Shown one piece after another: positions 16,359-22,982 of a DNA stretch of 64,000 nt (its first letter is position 1; every line of letters starts with the position of its first letter). This stretch comes from Prochlorococcus sp. AG-355-J09 (GTDB lineage Bacteria; Cyanobacteriota; Cyanobacteriia; PCC-6307; Cyanobiaceae), in assembly GCA_003278735.1 (NCBI GenBank), contig QCDO01000005.1, positions 1 to 64,000 on the forward strand, read 5' to 3'. The notes under the pieces are model-generated. The model searched no databases. It saw only the letters and a list, made by a program, of their open reading frames with translations, and was not told the origin of the DNA. The position numbers were made by a program, and so were the translations under genes.

Positions 16359-16544
16359 TTAGGCCTCAACTTTGTATAGTGATTCTTTTTCTTTCGCTTC
16401 TATACATTTTTTATCATCAGACAAGCATTCAATTTCTGCCTTCTTCTCAGTATGAAAACTGCAGCCACCTGCATTTGCATTAGATGTTGAAAACAAAGTT
16501 AGTACTCCTAGAATTAAGGCGCATGAGGTGTAAATCGGTTTCAT
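16359..16544 (-). CDS. Small secreted cysteine-containing protein, 61 aa
   Basis: A signal peptide ends near residue 25 (LGVLTLFSTSNANA, then GGCSFH). The mature peptide of about 36 residues has Cys28, Cys40 and Cys47 and is highly charged. It probably acts in the lumen or periplasm. Its stop codon directly abuts the ATG of the KKGLF-motif gene, so they form an operon. Function unknown. Confidence 0.65.
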   Translation of the reverse strand: MKPIYTSCALILGVLTLFSTSNANAGGCSFHTEKKAEIECLSDDKKCIEAKEKESLYKVEA

Positions 16545-16630
16545 GAGTTTTATTTTTATTATGGAAAATTAATTTTGCAATTGCGAAGATAATCTTCTCT
16601 TATGCTAAAAGTATCCCCTTTTTTATATAT

Positions 16631-16810
16631 CTATTTGTAGTAATTGACTAAATCGATAATTAATATTGCTAGTAATGAAAAACCTAAAATGAAAGGTAAA
16701 TAAGGATATTTATTTAAAATTTTGTTTAGTTGATTTTTCGATGTTTGTTTTTCCTTTTTCTTTTCTCTAGGTGGTAGGCCTAACTCTTCCCTTCTCTTAG
16801 CTTCTCCCAT
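16631..16810 (-). CDS. DUF2839 family membrane protein
   Basis: 59 residues from the ATG at 16810. The start MGEAKRREELGLPPREKKK is the hallmark of the cyanobacterial DUF2839 family, and a membrane helix follows (YLPFILGFSLLAILIIDLV). The frame is open 11 codons further upstream to ATG 16843, but the MGEAKRR start is conserved in the family and is preferred. Function unknown. Confidence 0.75.
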   Translation of the reverse strand: MGEAKRREELGLPPREKKKEKQTSKNQLNKILNKYPYLPFILGFSLLAILIIDLVNYYK

Positions 16811-16936
16811 AATTTTTAAACTATTTAAGACTATTTTATACACTTAGAAAAAGTAGTGTATTGTTCTTGATTTAAATTATTAACGGTTAATTTAATTTAA
16901 ATTTTGGATATATTAAAAATATATAAAAAAAATTAC

Positions 16937-17044
16937 ATGATAGAAGTAGTTTGGTCAGTAAATATAATGATTGCAATTCTTATTATTGGTGTTGCTTGGG
17001 TTCTTTATTACATATTTACTTATGATCAAAAATTTACTTCCTAG
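16937..17044 (+). CDS. Membrane microprotein, 35 aa
   Basis: 35 residues, essentially a single membrane helix (VNIMIAILIIGVAWVLYYIF) with a short polar tail YDQKFTS. It ends 4 bases before the Nif11-like gene and probably shares its transcript. The size resembles a photosystem small subunit, but no named subunit is recognised. Confidence 0.5.
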   Translation: MIEVVWSVNIMIAILIIGVAWVLYYIFTYDQKFTS

Positions 17045-17048
17045 ATAA

Positions 17049-17231
17049 ATGTCAGATAAAGATCTAAGTAATTTTCTAAAAAAAATAGAGCAACTAAATC
17101 AAATTGCTGAGCTAATAAAAAATAATCCCAGTAAAAAGTTATCCCTTTCAAAATGCAAGAATCATGATGAAGTAATTAGATTAACCACTGAATGGGGTTT
17201 TGATATTGGTAAAAGGTGGGGAGAATATTAA
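17049..17231 (+). CDS. Nif11 domain-like small protein
   Basis: 60 residues with the Nif11 pattern: SDKDLSNFLKKIEQLNQIAE, a Lys/Ser-rich middle, then HDEVIRLTTEWGFDIGKRWG, matching the 'A...GF.I' end of the family. Nif11 proteins were first seen near nif genes, and in picocyanobacteria related sequences serve as leader peptides for lanthipeptides. This one has no Gly-Gly cleavage site and no Cys/Ser/Thr-rich core, so it is not a lanthipeptide precursor. Function unknown. Confidence 0.65.
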   Translation: MSDKDLSNFLKKIEQLNQIAELIKNNPSKKLSLSKCKNHDEVIRLTTEWGFDIGKRWGEY

Positions 17232-17316
17232 TTGATTTTATTACCAGCATTATTAAAATTGCCATCAACTTCAAATTAAATTCCTAAGATTAATTAATAT
17301 TTCTTGTATTGGAGCT

Positions 17317-18087
17317 ATGAAAGAAATTGGAGAGATAAAGTCAAATATATTTAAAATAGCTGCTGTTACAGATAGAGGGCAAAGATTAAATAAATTAATT
17401 TCTCCTATGTATGAGGAAAAAGCTAATGAAATGGATAAATTGATTGATGCTCTAAAGGACTTTAGTTTTGAAATGTCAGAAGAATTATTGTCTGGAGAGT
17501 GGGAATTGATTTTTTCTAATGTTGAATTATTTCGAAGTTCTCCTTTCTTCCTTGCTATTGAAAAGGCATTAAATGATGAATTTAAAAGTAATCTTTTTTT
17601 TAAATTACATCAATTGCAAGTAGGATCCTTTGGCATATCAACTATTGGGAGAATTGCTCAAAAGATTGATTTTGAAAAAAAAGAATTTATATCTACTTTT
17701 GACACTACAATATTTGGCCTCACAACAATTCCTATCTTGGGTTGGTTCAAACTATTGCCTACTTTTGGTGGAAGAGTAATAACCGTAGCAAGTGATTTAG
17801 TTTTAAGAAATAATTTACTTGATATGAACTTACAAAAGACAAAAGTTTCCAAAGTTGATGGACTTAATAAGATTCCATTATTTAGTGAATTACTTATGGA
17901 TAGATGGTATCCAGTTAAAGAGGTATGGGATAAGTTACCTTGGAATAAAGAATCGCCAAATTGTCAGGTTTCAATTGTATATATAGACGATGAAATGAGA
18001 ATTATGCAGGATATGTATGGGTCTATTTTTATTTATATAAGGCCTTCAATTTCCTTGTTGAATTCTAATAAAATCTCTAATAATTAA
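17317..18087 (+). CDS. PAP/fibrillin family protein (second copy)
   Basis: 256 residues. Early helices (AAVTDRGQRLNKLISPMYEE) lead to LSGEWELIFSNVELFRSSPF, the conserved first strand of fibrillins. The later IFGLTTIPILGWFKLLPTFG and the C-terminal DDEMRIMQDMYGSIFIYIRP complete the domain. It is much longer than the 14334-14882 member and probably binds lipid or quinone at thylakoids. The role is inferred from the family only. Confidence 0.82.
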   Translation: MKEIGEIKSNIFKIAAVTDRGQRLNKLISPMYEEKANEMDKLIDALKDFSFEMSEELLSGEWELIFSNVELFRSSPFFLAIEKALNDEFKSNLFFKLHQLQVGSFGISTIGRIAQKIDFEKKEFISTFDTTIFGLTTIPILGWFKLLPTFGGRVITVASDLVLRNNLLDMNLQKTKVSKVDGLNKIPLFSELLMDRWYPVKEVWDKLPWNKESPNCQVSIVYIDDEMRIMQDMYGSIFIYIRPSISLLNSNKISNN

Positions 18088-18192
18088 TTAAAACACTGAA
18101 TAATAATTTTATAATTTATAGAAATAACCATTAAAAATTTATTTTAAAGATTAATTAATAAAAACATCTCACATCTTAAATACAAATAGGTT

Positions 18193-18209
18193 ATGTTCAT
18201 AATGAACAT
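18193..18209. promoter_or_regulatory. Perfect 17-bp palindrome upstream of the TM2-like gene
   Basis: ATGTTCAT-A-ATGAACAT, two perfect 8-base arms around a single base, followed by a T run. It ends 8 bases before the ATG of the 104-residue gene, so a bound repressor or an RNA hairpin would cover the ribosome site. The arms do not match the Zur-type sequence seen in the zinc locus. The binding factor is unknown. Confidence 0.5.
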
Positions 18210-18217
18210 TTTTTATT

Positions 18218-18532
18218 ATGCTTAGAAATCAAGAAAAAAATTCAGTTATTAGAGGAATATTCCTAATAGGAGGTTGGGGCTTAGGTCTAGACAGATTCTA
18301 CGAAGGAGATAAAAAAGGTGGCTTTTTATCAATCATTGGTTGGAGTATCACATTTTTTAGCTTTATATTTCTTAAATGTTCAGGTTATGAATATGTTGAG
18401 GGTGTGAAAAATTATTCAACTTATTCCCCTAACCCTTTAATAGTATTACCTTTACTGGCAGGGGCATATGGCGGCTTTCTAATAATTAAGAAGGCGTTTA
18501 GATTAGCAAAACAATTTGAGAATGCTGAATAA
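18218..18532 (+). CDS. TM2-like membrane protein
   Basis: 104 residues. The segment GGWGLGLDRFYEGDKKGGFL matches the TM2 domain core (G..G.DRFY.G...G), with one hydrophobic segment before it and one after; a further helix, IVLPLLAGAYGGFLIIKKAF, lies near the C-terminus. TM2 proteins are small membrane proteins with no general known role. A perfect palindrome sits just upstream of the start. Confidence 0.65.
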   Translation: MLRNQEKNSVIRGIFLIGGWGLGLDRFYEGDKKGGFLSIIGWSITFFSFIFLKCSGYEYVEGVKNYSTYSPNPLIVLPLLAGAYGGFLIIKKAFRLAKQFENAE

Positions 18533-18550
18533 TACTACCAGCAGTTAAAT

Positions 18551-18712
18551 TCAAGATAATAATCCTGATCCTTTCAAATAAAATTTAAATAAAAGAATCA
18601 CTAAAAGGTTTACTATTGCTAAGGCTACTAAACCATTTCTGTTTTTTACATCTAATTTTTTTACTAAATTAGAAAGATAAACTACTGGATTTTCTGGCTC
18701 TTTATTATCCAA
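18551..18712 (-). CDS. Small tail-anchored membrane protein, 53 aa
   Basis: 53 residues from TTG 18712: a polar N-terminus (DNKEPENPVVYLSNLVKKLD) and one C-terminal membrane helix (LVALAIVNLLVILLFKFYL). No ATG is available in frame, and there is no clear ribosome site, so the start is uncertain. The biased composition and clean hydrophobic helix support a real gene. Function unknown. Confidence 0.45.
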   Translation of the reverse strand: MDNKEPENPVVYLSNLVKKLDVKNRNGLVALAIVNLLVILLFKFYLKGSGLLS

Positions 18713-18808
18713 ATTTTTTTTAAATATTAATTTGACAAGAAAATATCACAGTTTCATTTGAAGAATCAAAATTGTAAAGATGAATATCCAAAAAGAAATA
18801 AATAATTT

Positions 18809-19183
18809 TTAACCCATAATTCCTGCATTTCTTAAAAACGCTTTACCCATATTGCCAATTACAAAAAATAGAGACAGATTAATTAAAAGGACTATTAATA
18901 ATGCCAACATTTTATAGTTTGGATTAGTTGAAATGCCATCAAATCCATTATTAAGAAATCTTTTAAAAAGTGATTTGTCAATTTTTATTTTTTGTTGCTC
19001 AGAATCAAGTTTTACTTTTTCTTCTGAAGAATCTTGATTACTTGCTTTCTCTAGAAATTCTGTAAATGCCTTAACATTTTCTTCTTTTTTATTCCCCTCA
19101 TTAAGATCTTTATTGTCTTCATTCAAATTGGGGGACGATTCGATGGAATTATTTTCCTCAGGATTAAGTTTTGAATCTTCCAA
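18809..19183 (-). CDS. Acidic membrane-anchored protein, about 124 aa
   Basis: A long polar acidic region (NPEENNSIESSPNLNEDNKD) is followed by a charged helical stretch and a C-terminal membrane helix (MLALLIVLLINLSLFFVIG). I start it at TTG 19183. The frame continues to a TTG at 19237, but that part lies inside a terminator-like hairpin at 19216-19251 and is an unlikely coding start. No ribosome site is visible for either, so the start is uncertain. Function unknown. Confidence 0.5.
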   Translation of the reverse strand: MEDSKLNPEENNSIESSPNLNEDNKDLNEGNKKEENVKAFTEFLEKASNQDSSEEKVKLDSEQQKIKIDKSLFKRFLNNGFDGISTNPNYKMLALLIVLLINLSLFFVIGNMGKAFLRNAGIMG

Positions 19184-19215
19184 ATTAATAGTAAATGCTA
19201 GGAGTATATTACACC

Positions 19216-19251
19216 AAAAAAAAACCCACTCGATCAATTGAAGAGAGGGTT
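19216..19251 (-). terminator. Hairpin plus T9 tract upstream of a minus-strand gene
   Basis: Read on the minus strand: AACCCTCTC, an 11-base loop, GAGTGGGTT (one mismatch), then nine T. This is a classic intrinsic terminator, but no minus-strand gene ends just before it. A TATAAT at 19338-19333 would start a transcript of about 110 nt ending here. It is either a small RNA or an attenuator for the downstream acidic protein gene. Confidence 0.6.
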
Positions 19252-19361
19252 AGCTAAGGTTAAAGTTCTTAATTTGATAATAATTTATTTTAATTAAATT
19301 TGCGGTTGTAGCATAATGAAGTTTTAAATTAGATTATATTCAAGGTGATATTTTCGTACAT

Positions 19362-19568
19362 ATGTTAGATGCAAATACTAAAAAAGCATGTAAAGATGAT
19401 CCCTCAATAAGAGATATTAAAATTAGAAATATAGAACATGCTATTGAACAAGCAGAATTGATGATAAAAGAATCAAAAATGAGCCAAGAAGAATTAATCT
19501 TTTTAAAAAGAAAAATATCGGACTCAAGACAAGATTTAGAGATACTTTATTTGATGAAAATTCAATGA
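19362..19568 (+). CDS. Small helical protein, 68 aa
   Basis: 68 residues with continuous helix-forming pattern from residue 19 (DIKIRNIEHAIEQAELMIKE and on to the C-terminus), probably a coiled-coil hairpin. It has an N-terminal Cys and no membrane segment. It starts with ATG about 110 bases from the divergent hairpin on the other strand. Function unknown. Confidence 0.6.
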   Translation: MLDANTKKACKDDPSIRDIKIRNIEHAIEQAELMIKESKMSQEELIFLKRKISDSRQDLEILYLMKIQ

Positions 19569-19683
19569 ATATAAATTTGTTAATTTTTAAAAGGATTGAA
19601 TTTATACAAAGAAAATTAATTTGTATATTTGAAGACTTATAAAGTTTAAAGGGAATGTAATTATTTGTGTAAAGGTTTTAGTT

Positions 19684-19785
19684 ATGTCTAAAAATAATCT
19701 ATATATACCTTTAAAGGTTGTTCCATACATCTTCATTTCAATTACTGCAATAGCAATAACAGCGGCTACATATGTAATTACTTAG
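19684..19785 (+). CDS. Membrane microprotein, 33 aa
   Basis: 33 residues: MSKNNLYIPLKVVPYIF followed by a hydrophobic helix rich in Ile, Ala and Thr (ISITAIAITAATYVIT). ATG start and clean stop. The helix is typical of a single-pass subunit of a larger complex. I cannot match it to a named subunit. Confidence 0.45.
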   Translation: MSKNNLYIPLKVVPYIFISITAIAITAATYVIT

Positions 19786-19849
19786 TTGTATAAGCTATGT
19801 AAAGTTTTTAGATATTAAGTAAATTAAAATATTTGTAATAACTAATTGT

Positions 19850-20092
19850 ATGAATAAATTCAAAATAGCAATTTTTACAATATCAATAATCATATTTTCC
19901 CTAATTGGGATTAAAAAATTAATTTATATAAATCAAGTTAAAGATATAAAAAATAAAGAAGAATCATTCTTAAATGAATCTATACGTGTTTTAAATGAAT
20001 GTTTCGATCTAGAAAATAAAAATAAAAGAACTCTTAATAAATCAATTGAATTAATTGAGTATTGCTTAGAGGAATATGGATATAAAAACTGA
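19850..20092 (+). CDS. Membrane-anchored small protein, 80 aa
   Basis: 80 residues. An N-terminal membrane anchor (FKIAIFTISIIIFSLIGI) precedes a charged helical domain with two cysteines (LNECFDLENKN and EYCLEEYGYK). The anchor has no evident cleavage site, so the rest probably faces the lumen or periplasm. Function unknown. Confidence 0.55.
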   Translation: MNKFKIAIFTISIIIFSLIGIKKLIYINQVKDIKNKEESFLNESIRVLNECFDLENKNKRTLNKSIELIEYCLEEYGYKN

Positions 20093-20219
20093 TTTCAAAA
20101 CTTGAATGATGAATTTCCTTAATACTCCACTAATATGCAAATAAAAAATTTCTCATCAATAATTTTGTTATGTTCCATAATTTTTTACTAATAATATTTT
20201 CCTAATTTAATTTTTTAAA

Positions 20220-20639
20220 ATGACTAAAGTAAAATGTTCTTATTTAGGAAATTTAAACTGTGAGGCTATTCATCTACAATCTGGAAGTATTATTAGAACT
20301 GATGCACCTTTAGATCACTGCGGTAAAGGTGAAAGTTTTTCTCCAACTGATTTATTAGCAACATCTCTAGGTACTTGCCTGCTAACCATTATGGCAATCA
20401 AAGCTAAATCGAAAGGATTTGATTTGAAAGGTATATATTTAAATATGGAAAAAGTAATGACACAAAATAGCGAGAGGAAGATAAAAGAACTAATAATAGA
20501 TATTTTTATACCAAAGAACACTACTAATGAAACTATTTATTTTTTGAAAAAAGCTTCCAAAGAATGTCCAGTTACAAGAAATTTATCTCAAGAAATAGAT
20601 ATTAAAATTAGTTGGCATAATGATAAATCTCAAACATAG
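20220..20639 (+). CDS. OsmC/Ohr family peroxidase-like protein
   Basis: 139 residues with both cysteines of the OsmC family in their usual settings: SLGTCLLTIMAIKAK, and the later KECPVTRNLS. In characterised members these cysteines reduce organic hydroperoxides, with lipoyl or other thiol donors. The N-terminal half has the domain-swapped beta strands expected of the dimer. The peroxidase role is family knowledge; the substrate is not known here. Confidence 0.88.
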   Translation: MTKVKCSYLGNLNCEAIHLQSGSIIRTDAPLDHCGKGESFSPTDLLATSLGTCLLTIMAIKAKSKGFDLKGIYLNMEKVMTQNSERKIKELIIDIFIPKNTTNETIYFLKKASKECPVTRNLSQEIDIKISWHNDKSQT

Positions 20640-20656
20640 TAATTACATAAAAAATA

Positions 20657-20767
20657 ATGAAATACTTTATTGGAATAGTCCTCCTTTTATTTGGAATATA
20701 CATAATGACAGACTTGGCATTAAAGACTAGGTATACAAGAAAAAGACTTTCAAAAGGAAAAAAATAA
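20657..20767 (+). CDS. Membrane microprotein, 36 aa
   Basis: 36 residues: one membrane helix (YFIGIVLLLFGIYIMTDLAL) and a strongly basic tail (KTRYTRKRLSKGKK). It follows the OsmC-like gene by 17 bases and may be co-transcribed. The positive-inside rule would put the tail in the cytosol. Function unknown. Confidence 0.5.
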   Translation: MKYFIGIVLLLFGIYIMTDLALKTRYTRKRLSKGKK

Positions 20768-20842
20768 ATCCTATAAATTTTAATATTGCAGATTAAGAAA
20801 ATAGATTTATTTTTGTACTGAGAATTAAGGCATATTTTAGTT

Positions 20843-21127
20843 TTATTTTTTTACTATTTTTTGGTCAATCAAACTAATCAAAGGGATCATGAAATTTACA
20901 TTTATTCCAGCAGTGCACCATGTATAAATAATAAGAAAAAATATTTTTATAAATAAATTTGGGGGTAAGGTAAAAAATATTTTGAAAAACCCTCCAATGA
21001 ATAACACCAATATTCCTATTTGCAAAAGACCTTTGATTATCCATTTAACTCCATTTTTTTTAATATTTATATAAAACCAGAAAAAAACAAAACTAGATAA
21101 CAATAAATATATAAAATTTATGATCAT
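20843..21127 (-). CDS. Multi-helix membrane protein, 94 aa
   Basis: Three hydrophobic segments: IINFIYLLLSSFVFFWFYI, LLQIGILVLFIGGFFKIFF, and IKIFFLIIYTWCTAGINVNF. The last is followed by MIPLISLID. No family is recognised. The protein is almost wholly membrane-embedded, with short basic loops. No role can be proposed. Confidence 0.55.
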   Translation of the reverse strand: MIINFIYLLLSSFVFFWFYINIKKNGVKWIIKGLLQIGILVLFIGGFFKIFFTLPPNLFIKIFFLIIYTWCTAGINVNFMIPLISLIDQKIVKK

Positions 21128-21265
21128 CTTTTCAGAGAAAATCTAATAAATTTGCCATTATCAAGGCATTATGACAATTATCACTTTTTTATCTGCTAAT
21201 TTTTTTTAAAAATGTAAAAGTTATACAAAAAACAATAAAAATAAATTATTTTTTTACTTTTTATC

Positions 21266-21649
21266 TTAAAACATTTTAGATTTTAGTAAATCAACTCTTT
21301 TTTGATTCACTCCCAAATCACTTTCTCCAACTCTTGATTCTGATCTTATTGATAAGATGTTTGATTCAGGTAGAAAGGATACCTCTAAGTCGTCTACATA
21401 CTTCATCCATTTACTGGTTGACTCAGCATGAAGATAATCTCCATCTATTTCTACAATCTCAGTTCTTGGAGTGTTTTCGATAAATGTTTTAATCTCTTCA
21501 AAAGGTTTCTCAATATTGTTAACCTCCCATTCTTCTCGTACACAATGAGCGATCTCTACACAAGGTTTTAGTTCTACATGTGAGGCAAATGATGAAGAAG
21601 GGAATAAAAAGCTTGAACAAATTAAAATTGCTAAAAAAAGTATTTTCAT
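21266..21649 (-). CDS. DUF1499 family secreted protein
   Basis: 127 residues. A signal peptide covers about residues 1-22 (ILFLAILICSSFLFPSSSFA). The mature part has the DUF1499 pattern: PFEEIKTFIENTPRTEIVEI, DGDYLHAESTSKWMKYVDDL, EVSFLP and SIRSESRVGESDLGVNQKRV. Members are widespread in cyanobacteria and plastids, exported, of unknown function. Two cysteines (Cys30, Cys36) may form a disulfide. Confidence 0.85.
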   Translation of the reverse strand: MKILFLAILICSSFLFPSSSFASHVELKPCVEIAHCVREEWEVNNIEKPFEEIKTFIENTPRTEIVEIDGDYLHAESTSKWMKYVDDLEVSFLPESNILSIRSESRVGESDLGVNQKRVDLLKSKMF

Positions 21650-21778
21650 TAACAGAAGTATTTAACGAACCATAATCTAACGAATTAAATTACTAATTTA
21701 TAATGACGTATCTAATTATTTTGGAAGAAAGCATATATTTTTTTTATTCAGAATTTAATATATGTTGCTAAAAATCAC

Positions 21779-21873
21779 AAAAAAAAGACCCCTCATAGAG
21801 AGATCTTTTTAAAATTGATTTATATCAAGTGTTTCCTTGTTTCCACTGAAATAAATCAATTCCTCCTACACAC
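21779..21873 (-). ncRNA. Yfr2-family small RNA
   Basis: On the minus strand a perfect 10-bp stem (21851-21860 with 21814-21823) encloses a loop with the doubled motif GGAAACA-A-GGAAACA (21844-21830), the signature I recall for the Yfr2 family of cyanobacterial sRNAs. An intrinsic terminator follows: an 11-bp stem including G-U pairs (21808-21798 with 21794-21784), a TAT loop and eight T. A weak -10-like GATATT lies near 21887-21882, so the 5' end is estimated at about 21873. RNA length is about 95 nt. Confidence 0.85.
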
Positions 21874-21947
21874 AAACCTAATATCACACTTAATTTCAAA
21901 ATATGTAATGCCTAATAGACCTCTATCTTAACTGTCACATCGCAAAA

Positions 21948-22056
21948 AATACAAAAAGTACTCAAACATTGCGGTCGAGTACTTTTGAAGTTATCAGAAA
22001 AAAGTGTGTGAGGAGTTTCTGATTTATTTAATTTACTCCGTAGGTAATTTAAAAGG
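21948..22056 (-). ncRNA. Small RNA displaying the Yfr1 core motif in a hairpin loop
   Basis: A minus-strand hairpin, TCAGAAA (22022-22016) paired with TTTCTGA (22000-21994), has CTCCTCACACACTTT as its loop. With the last base of the left arm this gives ACTCCTCACACAC, the core sequence of Yfr1. It is followed by a 10-bp terminator stem (21986-21977 with 21963-21954) and T-rich DNA. A good -10 (TATACT, 22066-22061) places the 5' end near 22056. Unlike Yfr1 it has no GGGG/CCCC 5' hairpin and is about twice as long. The ends are estimates. Confidence 0.7.
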
Positions 22057-22139
22057 CTACAGTATAAATTACTAATTATTTAAATCTTTCAGAAAAATTG
22101 GGCGTTGATGAAAAAAATAATCAAAAACATAAAAAATTC

Positions 22140-22274
22140 ATGAAAAGCATTTACAAAAAAATCATTTTTCTTATTTCGGCAATTGCTCTTTTTTCAGTAA
22201 TAGTCGGTATTGTCAAATATTCGCTTGCTTATATTGAAAATAATCCCGAAAAATACTTACCTACACAAAAATAA
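22140..22274 (+). CDS. Membrane microprotein, 44 aa
   Basis: 44 residues: a basic start MKSIYKK, a membrane helix (IIFLISAIALFSVIVGIVKY), and a polar tail (ENNPEKYLPTQK). An 11-codon frame at 22108-22143 ends in a TGA that overlaps its ATG (ATGA), which may couple their translation. It is divergent from the minus-strand sRNA pair. Function unknown. Confidence 0.5.
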   Translation: MKSIYKKIIFLISAIALFSVIVGIVKYSLAYIENNPEKYLPTQK

Positions 22275-22350
22275 GACAAAATTAAGTATAAATTCACTTC
22301 AAAAAATCTATAAAGTGTCTTAAATATGTTCTACATAGACAGCTTGAGTC

Positions 22351-22494
22351 ATGAAAATCAAAAATACTTCAGTTCTTAATCAGAATAATATTCATTTAAG
22401 TCAATTCAAAAATAAGCATAAATATCAAATACTTGAGAATTACTGGAAGAAAAGAAAGAAAGAATGTCAAAAAAATCTTTCAAAATTTTGCTAA
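22351..22494 (+). CDS. Small basic hypothetical protein, 47 aa
   Basis: 47 residues, MKIKNTSVLNQNNIHLSQFK then a very basic helical part (YQILENYWKKRKKECQKNLS). No membrane segment. It ends 9 bases before the next gene. The basic helix could bind nucleic acid, but this is only a composition-based guess. Confidence 0.45.
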   Translation: MKIKNTSVLNQNNIHLSQFKNKHKYQILENYWKKRKKECQKNLSKFC

Positions 22495-22503
22495 CCGATA
22501 ATT

Positions 22504-22752
22504 ATGAATTTTATTTTTTCTTTTTTATTAGCATCTGTGATGTGGGTACAAGTTCCACAGTGGGAAGCTGACTGGTCAAAATGTGCTGTAGATGTTCCCG
22601 ATTCATCATGTCACTGGTACGTAGCTGCTCCCGATAATACGTTTGGTGAAGGATTTAATTGGGAAAACGCTCCTTGGTTTGATGCTAATGGATTACAGGA
22701 TGTAGCTAAAATTGAGAAAGAATCTGTAGTAGAAAAACTTCAAAATAACTAA
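22504..22752 (+). CDS. Small Trp-rich, probably exported protein, 82 aa
   Basis: An N-terminal hydrophobic stretch (NFIFSFLLASVMWVQVP) may be a signal peptide or anchor. It is followed by an unusually Trp-rich region: PQWEADWSKCAVDVPDSSCH, then WYVAAPDNTFGEGFNWENAP. Two cysteines (Cys27, Cys36) could form a disulfide. The composition is distinctive and likely conserved, but I know no family function. Confidence 0.6.
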   Translation: MNFIFSFLLASVMWVQVPQWEADWSKCAVDVPDSSCHWYVAAPDNTFGEGFNWENAPWFDANGLQDVAKIEKESVVEKLQNN

Positions 22753-22835
22753 AGTTACTATTTCATCAATTAACTTTTAAAAGTATTTAAATCTAGTTGC
22801 TTAGTGGTTAACTTTTGATTAACTAAAAAATTTTT

Positions 22836-22982
22836 ATGCGTTTCAAAGTAAGTCTCAAAAAAAATGGAAAGGAATTTGATGAAGTTGTTATAGCTAATAA
22901 TAAAAAAGAGGCTATGGAATTAGCTTTAAAAAACAATCCAGAAGCTCAAGGATTAAACTCTGATTGGACATTTAAGATTTAA
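22836..22982 (+). CDS. Small conserved-type protein, 48 aa
   Basis: 48 residues: MRFKVSLKKNGKEFDEVVIA, then NNKKEAMELALKNNPEAQGL and NSDWTFKI. The pattern beta-strand, beta-strand, helix, strand resembles a tiny ferredoxin-like or 'KEAMELA' small domain seen in many cyanobacterial microproteins. Its stop abuts the convergent end of znuB. Function unknown. Confidence 0.55.
   Translation: MRFKVSLKKNGKEFDEVVIANNKKEAMELALKNNPEAQGLNSDWTFKI

Noticed and set aside
21954-21986. AGTACT-containing inverted repeat resembling a LexA-type operator
   Set aside because: The arms are followed by a T-rich tract on the minus strand and lie at the end of an sRNA, so a terminator explains them better.
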